The notes beneath the pieces were generated by a model. The model saw only the letters and a list, made by a program, of their open reading frames with translations, was not told the origin of the DNA and did no database searches. Below are positions 1-8,349 of a stretch of DNA of 64,000 bases, one piece after another. Source of the stretch: Fructobacillus evanidus (GTDB lineage: Bacteria > Bacillota > Bacilli > Lactobacillales > Lactobacillaceae). Where the stretch lies: NCBI RefSeq assembly GCF_963580165.1, contig NZ_CAUZLM010000004.1, positions 124,001-188,000 on the forward strand. The letters are read 5' to 3'. The translations under genes and the position numbers were made by a program. Every line of letters begins with the position of its first letter. The first letter of the stretch is position 1.

Positions 1-527
1 TCTTTGATATCCCCAACACCGTCCGCCAGGCAATGGCTCAAATTGGCCAACTCGGTGTTGACTACGTAACCGTTCATTCACTGGGTGGGTCTGCCATGCT
101 AAAGGCCGCTAAGGAAGGCCTGGAAATCGGTGCAACAAAGGCCGGTGTCCACGTACCCGCCCTCCTGGCAGTGACAGAACTGACTTCTATTTCTGACGAA
201 GTCCTCAAAAACGAACAGCACGCAGCCCTGCCAATGCAAGACCAAGTCCTGGCCTTAGCCCAAATGGCAGACCAGGCCGGGTGCGATGGCGTTATCTGCT
301 CCGCCTTGGAGTTGATCACACTCAACGCCCATTTGCGTCCTGATTTCCTCTTCGTCGTCCCTGGTATTCGCATGCAAGAAGATCAAACGGGTGACCAAGT
401 TCGTGTTGCCAGTCCCGACCAAGCAGCCGCAGATGGCGCCAAGGCCATCGTTGTCGGTCGGCCAATTACCAAGGCGAACGACCCGGTTGCTGCCTGGCGC
501 CGCTACCAAAGTGCTTGGCAAGGCTGA
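1..527 (+). CDS. pyrF: Orotidine 5'-phosphate decarboxylase, 5'-truncated by window edge
   Basis: Decarboxylates OMP to UMP, the last step of de novo pyrimidine synthesis in the cytosol. The frame is open from position 3 and reads FDIPNTVRQAM, the family segment just after the catalytic Asp/Lys region, so the true start lies upstream of the window; the internal Met at 33 is not the start. The C-terminal half is complete, with the phosphate-binding stretch VVPGIRM and the end block IVVGRPIT typical of PyrF. It is followed 46 bases later by pyrE on the same strand, the usual end of a lactobacillar pyr operon. Identity is secure; only the N-terminus is missing. Confidence 0.93.
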   Translation, partial: FDIPNTVRQAMAQIGQLGVDYVTVHSLGGSAMLKAAKEGLEIGATKAGVHVPALLAVTELTSISDEVLKNEQHAALPMQDQVLALAQMADQAGCDGVICSALELITLNAHLRPDFLFVVPGIRMQEDQTGDQVRVASPDQAAADGAKAIVVGRPITKANDPVAAWRRYQSAWQG

Positions 528-573
528 TTTTTACCAATCAAAACATTAAAAGAAAAAATGAAAGGTTTTACCC

Positions 574-1209
574 ATGACAGTTTCAACTGAAGCAATCCTC
601 CAAGACTTAATCGATCACAAAATCGTCCAATTAAAGGTCGACGACACCTTTACCTTCGCCTCTGGCATCCAATCACCAATTTATACCGACTTGCGCCAAA
701 CGATTTCTTATCCCAAAACACGGCGTGCCATCACAAAGGCCTTGGCCGCGTTGATTAAGGAACAGTACCCACAAGTGTCAGTGATTGCCGGCGTTGCTAC
801 CGCCGGGATTCCCCAAGCAGCCTTAGTTGCCGCCGAATTAGACTTACCAATGGTTTACGTTCGTTCCAAGCCAAAGGACCATGGTACCGGTCGCCAAGTC
901 GAAGGGGTTATCCAAGCAGATGACCAAGTGGTCTTGATTGATGACCTGATTTCAACCGGCGGCTCCGTCCTTGGTGCTGCGAAGGCTGTTAAAAACGAAG
1001 GCTTCAACGTGGCTGGTGTGGTTTCCATCTTCTCGTATGGTTTCCCCGATGCTGACAAGAACTTCCAAGAGGCCGGTTTTGCCTTTGCCCCACTTTTGAC
1101 TTATACCGGCCTCATTAAGCTATTGGCCGACCAACAGGTGATTAGTAATGAAGACCATGCCCGCCTAGCCAAGTGGCACCAAGACCCATGGGCTTGGCCA
1201 CTGAAGTAA
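574..1209 (+). CDS. pyrE: Orotate phosphoribosyltransferase
   Basis: Transfers the phosphoribosyl group of PRPP to orotate giving OMP, one step before PyrF. The 211-residue length is normal. The PRPP-binding loop VVLIDDLISTGGS lies at about residues 119-131, and the catalytic Lys-rich loop RSKPKDHGTG at about 97-106. The start is supported by an AAAGG box about 9 bases upstream. It probably shares a transcript with pyrF and ends at the hairpin at 1287-1320. Nothing unusual is seen in the protein. Confidence 0.95.
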   Translation: MTVSTEAILQDLIDHKIVQLKVDDTFTFASGIQSPIYTDLRQTISYPKTRRAITKALAALIKEQYPQVSVIAGVATAGIPQAALVAAELDLPMVYVRSKPKDHGTGRQVEGVIQADDQVVLIDDLISTGGSVLGAAKAVKNEGFNVAGVVSIFSYGFPDADKNFQEAGFAFAPLLTYTGLIKLLADQQVISNEDHARLAKWHQDPWAWPLK

Positions 1210-1286
1210 GGCCTTATTGTTCGGTGGCTAACGATTCCACCATTCTTAATCTGTTTTTTCATCTCAAGTGTTTCCTCAAACAAACA

Positions 1287-1320
1287 AAAAAAGGTGGTTG
1301 CTCACGCAACCACCTTTTTT
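1287..1320. terminator. Bidirectional intrinsic terminator between pyrE and metG
   Basis: GGTGGTTGC (1293-1301), a TCAC loop and GCAACCACC (1306-1314) form a 9-bp perfect stem with A6 before and T6 after it. It can therefore end both the rightward pyr transcript and the leftward metG transcript. Confidence 0.85.
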
Positions 1321-1328
1321 ACTGATTT

Positions 1329-3371
1329 TTATTCAATTCCGGAACCAGGTTCAATGACTTCTGGCAAGACCGAAACGGTCACAATGCCATTCTTCTCAGC
1401 AGAAAGAATCATTCCTTCTGATAGTTCGCCAGCCATCTTCCGTGGTGCCATATTGGCCACAATCGCCACTGTCTTGCCTAACAAGACTTCAGGCTCTGGA
1501 TACCATTGACGAATTCCCGACAAAATCTGACGCGGCTTGTCAGAACCGTCATCCAAAGTGAACTTAATCAACTTCTTTGACTTTTCCACAAATTCAGCAG
1601 CTGTAATCTTTGCCGCCAAAATTTCGACCTTATCAAAATCGTCGTATTCAATCAAATCCTTATGTTGGATTTCTTCGCTCACTTCTTGCTCCTTTGCACC
1701 TTGCTTAGCGGCTTCCTTGACTGCCCGACCCTTGCCCTTGGTGTCCTTTGAAACCAATGAGGCAATGTAGGCAACTTCTTCTTCCACATCCAAACGAGGG
1801 AAGATTGGTTCACCCTTGGCAACCACCTTCGTACCTGCTGGTACTTGATCGATAGCAAGATTAACCAATGAGACGCCCTTTTCAGGATATTCCAATCCCA
1901 ATTGGGCAAACATTTGCTGTGGTGCTTCCGTCATGACCGGTTGCAACATCGCTGCAACCGCACGGAGTGCTCCCGCCAAGTGAGCCAAAACAGATTGTAA
2001 CGCTGCCTTGGCGTTTTCGTCCTCACCTGACTTCTTGGCCAAAACCCAAGGTTCTGTTTCATCGATATACTTGTTGGCACGACGGACAACACCCCAAACA
2101 GCTTCAAGGGCGTCGGCTGTATGAACAGAACCCAAGTGTTGGTTGTATTCTGTAATCTGCTTTTCAACAACCAGGTCCAAGTCCTCATCAAAATCAGTCT
2201 TGCCGGTCGTAAAGGCTGGAATCACGCCATCTTCATATTTGTTAATCATGGCCACTGTTCGATTCAAGAGGTTGCCCAAGTCGTTAGCCAAATCAAAGTT
2301 CACGCGTGACACAAAGTCCTCAGGTGAGAAGACACCATCGTTGCCAAATGGCATCGAGCGCAACAAGTAGTAACGAACAGCATCCAAGCCATAACGGGCT
2401 GTTAAGTCTTCAGGATAAATCACGTTTCCCTTTGACTTAGACATCTTACCATCCTTCATCACAAGCCAACCGTGGCCAATGATTTCCTTTGGCAATTCCA
2501 AACCAAGCGCATGCAACATAATTGGCCAGTAAATAATGTGGAAACGAACAATTTCCTTTCCAACCAATTGTACGTTGGCCGGCCAAAACTTCTTCAAAAG
2601 TGAATCGTCAGCTGAATCGTAACCCAAGGCGGTAATATAGTTGGCCAAGGCGTCAATCCAAACATAAATCACGTGGCATTCATCACCAGGGACGGGAACA
2701 CCCCAGTTAGAAGAAGTTCGCGTTACGGCCAAGTCTTCCAAGCCCGGCAAAATGAAGTTTTGCAACATTTCATTCATTCGTGCATGTGGTTGGACAAAAT
2801 CAGGATGTGACTTGTAGTAGTCAACCAACCAGTCGGCATACTTAGACATCTTGAAGAAGTATGACTCTTCTTGAATCTTTTCAACTTCATGACCTGAAGG
2901 TGCCTTACCACCAATCATCTTGCCATTTTCGTCACGGTAAACTTCAGCCAATTGTGATTCCGTGAAATACTCTTCATCGGAAACAGAATACCAACCTTCG
3001 TATTGGCCCTTGTAGATGTCACCCTGGTCCAACAATTGCTGGAAAATCTTCTGGACAGCCTTTTCGTGCCCTTCATCAGTCGTTCGAATAAACTTGTCAT
3101 ATGAAATGCCCATCAATGACCACAGGTCCTTGATATCCTTAATCATCTTGTCTAAGTATTCGATTTCGCTTGTACCGGCTTCGTTCGCCTTCTTTTGAAT
3201 CTTTTCCCCGTGTTCATCGGTTCCAGTCAAAAAGAAGACGTCTTCATCTAAAAGACGATGGTAACGAGCAGCGGCATCCGCCAAAACTGTTGTATAAGTA
3301 TTTCCCAATTGCAGCTTTCCTGATGGATAGTAAATTGGGGTTGTGATATAAAATGTTTTCTTGTCTGACAT
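1329..3371 (-). CDS. metG: Methionyl-tRNA synthetase
   Basis: Charges tRNA-Met with methionine. The N-terminal catalytic core carries the HIGH-type segment PSGKLQLGN and, near the middle, the KMSKSKGN loop. The C-terminal 100 residues form a Trbp111-like OB-fold tRNA-binding domain, starting about DKVEILAAKI and including RQILSGIRQWY. The 680-residue length fits the long bacterial form with the C-terminal appendix. A longer reading to 3407 exists, but the ATG at 3371 is preceded by AAAGGA at good spacing and the protein begins MSDKKTFYITTPIYYP as in relatives. It is a single gene with the shared terminator at 1287-1320. Confidence 0.95.
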   Translation of the reverse strand: MSDKKTFYITTPIYYPSGKLQLGNTYTTVLADAAARYHRLLDEDVFFLTGTDEHGEKIQKKANEAGTSEIEYLDKMIKDIKDLWSLMGISYDKFIRTTDEGHEKAVQKIFQQLLDQGDIYKGQYEGWYSVSDEEYFTESQLAEVYRDENGKMIGGKAPSGHEVEKIQEESYFFKMSKYADWLVDYYKSHPDFVQPHARMNEMLQNFILPGLEDLAVTRTSSNWGVPVPGDECHVIYVWIDALANYITALGYDSADDSLLKKFWPANVQLVGKEIVRFHIIYWPIMLHALGLELPKEIIGHGWLVMKDGKMSKSKGNVIYPEDLTARYGLDAVRYYLLRSMPFGNDGVFSPEDFVSRVNFDLANDLGNLLNRTVAMINKYEDGVIPAFTTGKTDFDEDLDLVVEKQITEYNQHLGSVHTADALEAVWGVVRRANKYIDETEPWVLAKKSGEDENAKAALQSVLAHLAGALRAVAAMLQPVMTEAPQQMFAQLGLEYPEKGVSLVNLAIDQVPAGTKVVAKGEPIFPRLDVEEEVAYIASLVSKDTKGKGRAVKEAAKQGAKEQEVSEEIQHKDLIEYDDFDKVEILAAKITAAEFVEKSKKLIKFTLDDGSDKPRQILSGIRQWYPEPEVLLGKTVAIVANMAPRKMAGELSEGMILSAEKNGIVTVSVLPEVIEPGSGIE

Positions 3372-3583
3372 ATGAGTCCTTTCTGGCCAAATGATGGCCG
3401 ATACCATGGTTTCATTATAGCAAAAGCCAGCAAGCCCGACCAGGTCGTCCTACCAGCGTCCCGGTAGACTTTCCAGTAAACCATTTTATAAAAATCAGCA
3501 ATAAAAGCCGAACAATCGCTTTTAACCGACTATTTTGAAAGTAAACCAATTTTGTCTTTTTTGGCAAAATCAGTTCCATTCTG

Positions 3584-3612
3584 TTGACAAAGTTTTCTTG
3601 TCCCGTTACACT
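3584..3612 (+). promoter_or_regulatory. Sigma-A promoter of the tcy-like leader
   Basis: TTGACA (3584-3589) and TACACT (3607-3612) are separated by exactly 17 bases. It fires into a roughly 190-base leader that holds a short ORF and two intrinsic terminators before the ABC transporter genes. Confidence 0.75.
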
Positions 3613-3637
3613 GATAAAAAGAAATCGGAGAAGATTA

Positions 3638-3706
3638 ATGTTAGCTAAAAACTTAACTAACAACCCAAACATGACTGCGGTAAAGTGTTACTTACCGCTT
3701 TTTTAG
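3638..3706 (+). CDS. Possible 22-residue leader peptide
   Basis: A short ORF with a GGAG box 9 bases upstream encodes a 22-residue peptide beginning MLAKNLTNNP and ending CYLPLF. Its 3' end lies inside a hairpin (3677-3698) and its stop codon sits at the end of the following T-run, so ribosome movement over the ORF would disturb the hairpin. That arrangement suggests transcriptional attenuation of the downstream operon. There is one Cys codon close to the stop, which would suit cystine control, but no codon run is present, so the sensed signal is unknown. The ORF could also be fortuitous. Confidence 0.4.
   Translation: MLAKNLTNNPNMTAVKCYLPLF
3677..3704 (+). terminator. First leader hairpin with T-run
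   Basis: GCGGTAA (3677-3683) pairs with TTACCGC (3692-3698) and is followed by T6. It overlaps the end of the short leader ORF and may act as an attenuator. Confidence 0.6.
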
Positions 3707-3733
3707 GGTGGGTCTATCTGATTTACAGACGTA

Positions 3734-3771
3734 AAAACCGCCCTTGGTGTACACTAGGGGCGGTTTTATTT
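3734..3771 (+). terminator. Second leader terminator, strong
   Basis: AAAACCGCCC (3734-3743) pairs with GGGCGGTTTT (3758-3767), with GTGTACAC in the loop and TTTTATTTT at the end. It stands 36 bases before the binding-protein gene, so the operon needs either readthrough or a promoter after it. Confidence 0.75.
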
Positions 3772-3806
3772 TGCACTGTTTTACCTAATTGAGGAGAAGA
3801 AGTAAG

Positions 3807-4598
3807 ATGAATAAGAAAGTTTTGATTTTACTGGCCGGGATTATCGTGGTCATCGGCGCTATCTTTGGTTTTGCCCAGCTAAATCAACCAAAAAAAGACG
3901 AAACCATTAAGCAAGGAACTTTAACTGTTGGTCTCGAAGGAACCTATGCACCATTTTCTTACCACGATGATTCTGGTAAATTGGTCGGCTACGAAGTCGA
4001 CATGGCCAAGGCCATCGGTAAGAAATTAAACATGAAGGTCACTTTTGTTCAAACAAAGTGGGATTCTTTGATTGCCGGTCTTGGTTCAGACCGTTACGAT
4101 GCCGTGATTAACAACATCGGTATCCGTCCCGACCGCGAAAAGAATTACCGAATGTCAGAACCTTACCTCTACTCAAAGTCAGTCTTGATCAAGCGTAGCG
4201 GTGAAACTGATTTGAACTCATTGGCTGATATCAAGGGCAAGACGATGGCCCAATCATTGACATCCAACTACGGTCAAGTTGCCCAACAAAAGGGTGCTAA
4301 CATCAAGGCCGTTGCCGGTATCGTTGAAGCCATGAACTTGATTACAACTAACCGTGCTGATGGTTCTTTGAATGACCAAGGTGCCTTTGCTGCTTGGAAG
4401 AAGGCTAATCCAGACGCCGATTTGACCACAGTTGATATTTCAAAGGATATCCAATCTGTACCAACCGGTGTTTTGATGAACAAGAAAAACGCCGCTTTGC
4501 AAAAGGACATGAATAAGGCCATCTCTGAATTGAAGAAGGATGGCACTTTGACAAAGCTTTCAAAGAAATACTTTGGAATGGACTTGAGCCACGACTAA
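3807..4598 (+). CDS. Amino acid ABC transporter, substrate-binding protein (cystine/polar type)
   Basis: Extracellular solute-binding protein of family 3 (SBP_bac_3), probably capturing cystine or another polar amino acid for the permease and ATPase encoded next. The mature part begins TLTVGLEGTYAPFSYHD, the classic start of TcyA/FliY-type proteins, followed by GYEVDMAKAIGKKL. The N-terminus is Lys-rich and then hydrophobic, but there is no lipobox cysteine, so it looks membrane-anchored rather than lipidated. The start at 3807 is chosen because GAGGAGA lies 9 bases upstream; the longer frame from 3789 has no such site. It is the first gene of a four-gene run to 6969. Substrate assignment is inference. 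Confidence 0.85.
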   Translation: MNKKVLILLAGIIVVIGAIFGFAQLNQPKKDETIKQGTLTVGLEGTYAPFSYHDDSGKLVGYEVDMAKAIGKKLNMKVTFVQTKWDSLIAGLGSDRYDAVINNIGIRPDREKNYRMSEPYLYSKSVLIKRSGETDLNSLADIKGKTMAQSLTSNYGQVAQQKGANIKAVAGIVEAMNLITTNRADGSLNDQGAFAAWKKANPDADLTTVDISKDIQSVPTGVLMNKKNAALQKDMNKAISELKKDGTLTKLSKKYFGMDLSHD

Positions 4599-4625
4599 TT
4601 AATAGAAGTAAAGAGGAACTCTTTC

Positions 4626-5324
4626 ATGACAGATTTTATCAATCTGGCAATCAAATACTTGCCAAGACTGTTAGTGGCGGCTTTTCAATACACCCTGCCG
4701 TTGACGGCCATTTCCTTCTTCTTTGGGATTATCTTTGCCATCACCACTGCATTGATTCGCGTTGCTAAGGCACCGCAGAACGAGTGGGCTGATGCCGCTT
4801 TGAAAATTTTAAAGGGTGTTGCCGCTACCTATGTCTGGTTTTTCCGTTCAACGCCAATGTTGGTCCAATTGTTCATTGTTTTCTACGGTTTGCCAAACGC
4901 CCACATTGCCCTATTCCAATCAGCCTGGGTTTCGGCCATCACTGTCTTTTCTCTGAACACCGGTGCCTATGCTTCCGAATCCATTCGGGCAGCCATTTCA
5001 TCGGTTTCCGAGGTGCAAAAACAGGCAGCCGAATCGCTCGGGATGACAACCACACAGGTTTACCTCTACGTTGTCCTGCCACAGGCGGCCCGCATTTCAA
5101 TTCCGCCTTTGTCCAATTCGCTGATTTCCCTGTTAAAGGACACGTCGCTAGCTTCCGTGATTACAATTGTGGAAATGTTTTACCTGTCCCAACAAATTGC
5201 CGCGACGAACTATAAGGTCCTTTCGATGTACATCCTCGTAGCCATGGTCTATGCCCTCTTTACGTCGATTCTCTCGATTGGTCAACACTACCTAGAAAAG
5301 TACACATCGAGGTTTGCCCAATGA
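4626..5324 (+). CDS. Amino acid ABC transporter permease (TcyB-like)
   Basis: Inner-membrane permease of the HisMQ family, 232 residues with about five hydrophobic segments. The EAA-type coupling loop is seen as EVQKQAAESLGM...VVLPQAARISIPPLSNSLISL at about residues 128-170, where the ATPase docks. It lies 27 bases after the binding protein and overlaps the ATPase gene by 4 bases, so the three are one transport unit. A single permease gene suggests a homodimeric channel. Confidence 0.88.
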   Translation: MTDFINLAIKYLPRLLVAAFQYTLPLTAISFFFGIIFAITTALIRVAKAPQNEWADAALKILKGVAATYVWFFRSTPMLVQLFIVFYGLPNAHIALFQSAWVSAITVFSLNTGAYASESIRAAISSVSEVQKQAAESLGMTTTQVYLYVVLPQAARISIPPLSNSLISLLKDTSLASVITIVEMFYLSQQIAATNYKVLSMYILVAMVYALFTSILSIGQHYLEKYTSRFAQ

Positions 5325-6055
5325 TTAAAGTTGAAAATTTAAGCAAAAAGTACCCCGATAAAAATGCCCTGGATGACATTTCAGTTGCCTTCCCAGCTGA
5401 GGAAACGACCGCTATTGTTGGCCCTTCTGGTTCTGGAAAATCAACCCTCTTGCACTCGCTCAATTTGCTTGAACGACCAACGAGCGGACGATTGATTGTC
5501 GATAAGCTTGACCTGGATCTCGATAAAACGCTAACTAAGGCGCAGATACTTGATGTCCGCAAGCACTTCGGGATGGTCTTTCAGGAAAAAGCCCTCTTTA
5601 CTCATTTAACAGTTCTCAAAAATTTGACTGAGGGACCAATTAAAGTTAAAAAAATCAGCCAAGATCAAGCCTTGAAAAAGGCCCACGACCTGCTCAAGCA
5701 GTTTAATATGGAGGAGTTAGCCAACCGCTACCCCTATCAGTTATCCGGCGGTCAGCAACAACGAGTGGCCATCTTAAGAGCGCTGGCAATGGAGCCCCAA
5801 TATCTCCTTTTAGATGAGCCCACTTCCGCTTTGGACCCCGAGCTGGAAGCTCAAGTCCTTCGTGTGTTACGCGAATTAGCCCAAAAAGAAACCTCCATGA
5901 TTATCGTCACCCACAACATGGCATTCGCCCAACAAGTAGCCGATAAAATCGTCTTTATCGACAATGGTCACGTTGGCTATGATGGCAAGACAGAAGATTT
6001 CTTCCATTCAAGTGATCCACGAATTAAACAATTCTTAGGAGCAATGACTTTCTAA
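5321..6055 (+). CDS. Amino acid ABC transporter ATP-binding protein (TcyC-like)
   Basis: Cytosolic ATPase that powers the neighbouring permease. Walker A is GPSGSGKST (about residues 34-42), the signature LSGGQQQR, Walker B YLLLDEPTSALDP, and the switch His is in TIIVTHN-like MIIVTHNM. The 244-residue length is standard. Its ATG overlaps the permease stop (ATGA), and its own stop overlaps the start of the nuclease gene (TAATG), so all four genes are translationally coupled. Confidence 0.9.
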   Translation: MIKVENLSKKYPDKNALDDISVAFPAEETTAIVGPSGSGKSTLLHSLNLLERPTSGRLIVDKLDLDLDKTLTKAQILDVRKHFGMVFQEKALFTHLTVLKNLTEGPIKVKKISQDQALKKAHDLLKQFNMEELANRYPYQLSGGQQQRVAILRALAMEPQYLLLDEPTSALDPELEAQVLRVLRELAQKETSMIIVTHNMAFAQQVADKIVFIDNGHVGYDGKTEDFFHSSDPRIKQFLGAMTF

Positions 6056-6969
6056 TGACAAAAAAACGTTCTTATAAGCGGCGGCCCAACCGGCCCAAGC
6101 ACTTTGGTTCGGCCGTCACAGCCTTAATTTTGGTTGTGGCGGTTTTGTCGTTTTTACCAGGTAAAAACGGCCACAATCAAAGTTACCAAAAAACGAACAC
6201 AACAACCGCAAGCCAAAGTCTCAACCGGTTAAAGACCGCTCCCCGGCCAGCCGCCACAACTAATTCCGACCAAGACCTCTTAAAGATTAAATGGGACGGC
6301 ACGCTTGACGGCGACATCGTCCACATTAACCAAAATCAGGCCACCTTTACCAGCCAGGAATTGCAACAAACCTTCCCAGCTCAAAGCGGTAACAAGTTAC
6401 GGCCAACCAACGGTTTAGCCTTGTCCGCTCTTGATTCGCTCGGTCGGTCTGGCCAAGCAAACTTTGTCGCTACCAAAGCCAGCATGGATGCAGTCACTAA
6501 GCGGCCCGCCCGCATTCCCGAAAGTGTTCGTCCTTCCGGTTGGTACATCAATGACCACTTTACGGGAAGTGCCTGGGTTGGCGGTTATCATAAAAATCCA
6601 CAAGTGAACCTTGGTGGCAGCAAACAAGCTCTTTGGAACAAATCTCATATTGTTGGCTACCAATTCTTCGGAATGGCCACCATGGTGACCGAAAATATGA
6701 CAACGGGAACTCGGGTCGAAAACGCCTATCCCGGGCAGTTGGTGCCAGAGGATGACATCCGCAATGCCCTGAAAACCAACCCTAATATCAGCATTCGCGG
6801 CCAGGTCACGCCGCTATACAATGGCACTGACCGCCTGCCACAAGGTGTCCACTATATGGCCAAATCAGTTGAAGACAACGGCAAGACTTTGAACCTGAAC
6901 TACTGGATTTTTAATGTCGAGCCTGGTGTTACCATCAACTACCAAACCGGCGATGCCCAGGTGAACTAA
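6055..6969 (+). CDS. DNA/RNA non-specific endonuclease, EndA-like, membrane-anchored
   Basis: A surface nuclease of the EndA/NucA beta-beta-alpha-metal family. Residues 15-40 form an N-terminal hydrophobic anchor, followed by a Thr/Ser-rich linker and the nuclease domain. The catalytic segment reads WNKSHIVGYQFFG, with the general-base His conserved but the preceding DRG/NRG replaced by NKS; a cofactor-side Asn is seen in RVENAYPG. Gene start overlaps the stop of the ABC ATPase, so it is co-transcribed with amino acid uptake. The role may be nutrient scavenging from DNA or DNA processing; genetic competence cannot be judged from this window. A second, more canonical paralogue lies at 48296-49555. 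Confidence 0.8.
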   Translation: MTKKRSYKRRPNRPKHFGSAVTALILVVAVLSFLPGKNGHNQSYQKTNTTTASQSLNRLKTAPRPAATTNSDQDLLKIKWDGTLDGDIVHINQNQATFTSQELQQTFPAQSGNKLRPTNGLALSALDSLGRSGQANFVATKASMDAVTKRPARIPESVRPSGWYINDHFTGSAWVGGYHKNPQVNLGGSKQALWNKSHIVGYQFFGMATMVTENMTTGTRVENAYPGQLVPEDDIRNALKTNPNISIRGQVTPLYNGTDRLPQGVHYMAKSVEDNGKTLNLNYWIFNVEPGVTINYQTGDAQVN

Positions 6970-6993
6970 TCAATATTCGAATCACTACAAAAA

Positions 6994-7032
6994 GACCGTT
7001 AACCATGGTAACATGGCAACGGCCTTTTTTTC
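6994..7032 (+). terminator. Terminator after the tcy-nuclease operon
   Basis: CCGTT/AACGG (6996-7000 with 7018-7022) and CCATG/CATGG (7003-7007 with 7012-7016) make a two-part stem around GTAA, followed by a run of T. Confidence 0.75.
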
Positions 7033-7086
7033 GGTTATTTGGACAAGAAAAAACAGCTAACAATGTTAGCTGTTTGCTCTCATGAA

Positions 7087-7170
7087 TGCCCTCGGTGGGA
7101 GTCGAACCCACACGGTGTTGCCACCACTGGATTTTGAGTCCAGCGCGTCTGCCAATTCCGCCACAAGGGC
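7087..7170 (-). tRNA. tRNA-Leu(CAA)
   Basis: Read on the minus strand, the 84 bases form a 7-bp acceptor stem (GCCCTTG with CGAGGGC), discriminator A, a long variable arm typical of leucine tRNA, and the loop CTCAAAA giving anticodon CAA (reads UUG). The T-loop GTTCGACTC is present. CCA is not encoded. Confidence 0.93.
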
Positions 7171-7251
7171 AATGCTGTATTTCACAACTATATTAGTATA
7201 TCAACGGCAGACAAATTTGTCAACAAAAATCTTCATTTTCTTTGATTAATT

Positions 7252-7602
7252 TTATTGATGTTTTTCCTGGGATTCGGCTTGCTTCCCAGCAACCGCTTCC
7301 TCGTGACTCATTTGCCGTAACACATGGTCCACGTGATGCTCGGCATTATTGAGCAGGGTTAAGATATGGGAATCGTTCAGTTGATAGTAAACAGATCGCC
7401 CCACTTTTTCAACCGTCACGACCTGTGCTTCTCGCAGCATTTGTAGCTGATGGGAAACGGCAGACTGCTCCATTGAGAGCTGATCCACGATTTCAGACAC
7501 CGAACAGGGTTTATCGCGCAACAAAGCCAGAATCGCCAAGCGCCTTTCCGACCCCAGCAACTTGAAAATTATACTCAATTCATGTTGGACATCTTTTTTC
7601 AT
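7252..7602 (-). CDS. ArsR/SmtB-family metal-sensing repressor (CzrA-type site)
   Basis: Winged-helix repressor expected to leave DNA on binding a divalent metal. The HTH covers about residues 25-75 (SVSEIVDQLSMEQSAVSHQL). The C-terminal helix has Asp, His two residues on, and His at +13 and +16 (DSHILTLL...EHHVDH), the exact spacing of the alpha-5 Zn/Co site of CzrA/SmtB; the alpha-3N cysteine site of CadC/CadX is absent. It sits 8 bases after the cadD-like gene and probably shares its promoter, where twin operators are found at 8245-8297. Zn, Cd or Co response is inferred from ligand type. Confidence 0.85.
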   Translation of the reverse strand: MKKDVQHELSIIFKLLGSERRLAILALLRDKPCSVSEIVDQLSMEQSAVSHQLQMLREAQVVTVEKVGRSVYYQLNDSHILTLLNNAEHHVDHVLRQMSHEEAVAGKQAESQEKHQ

Positions 7603-7609
7603 ATCCCTA

Positions 7610-8227
7610 TTATAACAAGGAAAGTAAATGTGTCACTGTTCCAGCGTCAAATAAAATATAAATTCCTAAAGTCACATAAATCAGCAATTGCATTAAGTCA
7701 CCATACCGTTCGAAAAGATTTTGAACCTTCTGCACCTTTGCCAATCGATAAGCCAAGAAAATGCAAATTGTCAAAATTGCTGTAAACATCAAAAAGATGA
7801 TTGGCAATACGACCCAATTAGCTAATGAAAAATAAGGAATGTAAAGCGCTAAGTTATCGGCCCCACAGCCGGCGATTGTCATCAAAACCACTGTCCAAAC
7901 AATTCGTTGATTGGGCGTTTCTTGAACCTTATTAACAAAAGCTTTTCCTTCCTCTCCTTCCTCAACTGAGAAGTAATTTTTCAAACCAATAACAATCGGC
8001 GCCACACCCAAAAATCCTAAAAGCCATTCGGCTGGTAGCTGTTTGAGTGCTCCACCAATCAGTAAGGCAACGCCAACTAACAGAGCATTTCCGAGGTAAG
8101 CACCGAGAATTATTGGCTGCACATGCGACTTTTGACGAAAAGTGGCAAACAGTAAGACCAAGATTACGAAATAGTCAGAGGTCGTGCCTAAATATGAAAA
8201 AAATCCTGTTATTAATGTTGTGATCAT
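7610..8227 (-). CDS. cadD: CadD-family cadmium resistance transporter
   Basis: A membrane protein of the CadD/LysE-superfamily group that gives cadmium resistance in Gram-positive bacteria. The N-terminus matches the family opening (TSDYFVILVLLFA), and five to six hydrophobic segments are seen, with a short charged loop EEGEEG in the middle. The ATG at 8227 is chosen because AAGGAG stands just before it; the longer frame to 8260 would begin inside the operator. It is the first gene of a two-gene operon with the ArsR-type sensor. Family assignment is good; exact metal specificity is inferred. Confidence 0.85.
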   Translation of the reverse strand: MITTLITGFFSYLGTTSDYFVILVLLFATFRQKSHVQPIILGAYLGNALLVGVALLIGGALKQLPAEWLLGFLGVAPIVIGLKNYFSVEEGEEGKAFVNKVQETPNQRIVWTVVLMTIAGCGADNLALYIPYFSLANWVVLPIIFLMFTAILTICIFLAYRLAKVQKVQNLFERYGDLMQLLIYVTLGIYILFDAGTVTHLLSLL

Positions 8228-8244
8228 TAACCGCTCCTTTTTAT

Positions 8245-8302
8245 ATGAATAAATTTTCATTTATAGTTTGTTTAGTATAGCATGAAAATTTATTCATGTA
8301 TA
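8245..8302 (-). promoter_or_regulatory. Twin inverted ArsR-type operators with promoter of cadD
   Basis: ATGAATAAATTTTCAT (8245-8260) and ATGAAAATTTATTCAT (8282-8297) are exact reverse complements of one another, each an imperfect TGAA-N6-TTCA dyad like known CzrA/SmtB operators. A TATACT -10 on the minus strand (8274-8279) lies between them, so one operator covers the promoter upstream part and the other the start region. Confidence 0.7.
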
Positions 8303-8308
8303 GAGCAC

Positions 8309-8338
8309 AAAAAAACTGATAGCCGTGAGCTACCAGTT
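8309..8338 (-). terminator. Terminator of uspA
   Basis: On the minus strand AACTGGTAGC pairs with GCTATCAGTT around a TCAC loop, followed by a T-run. It separates uspA from the cadD promoter. Confidence 0.75.
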
Positions 8339-8349
8339 TATTGAGTAAA

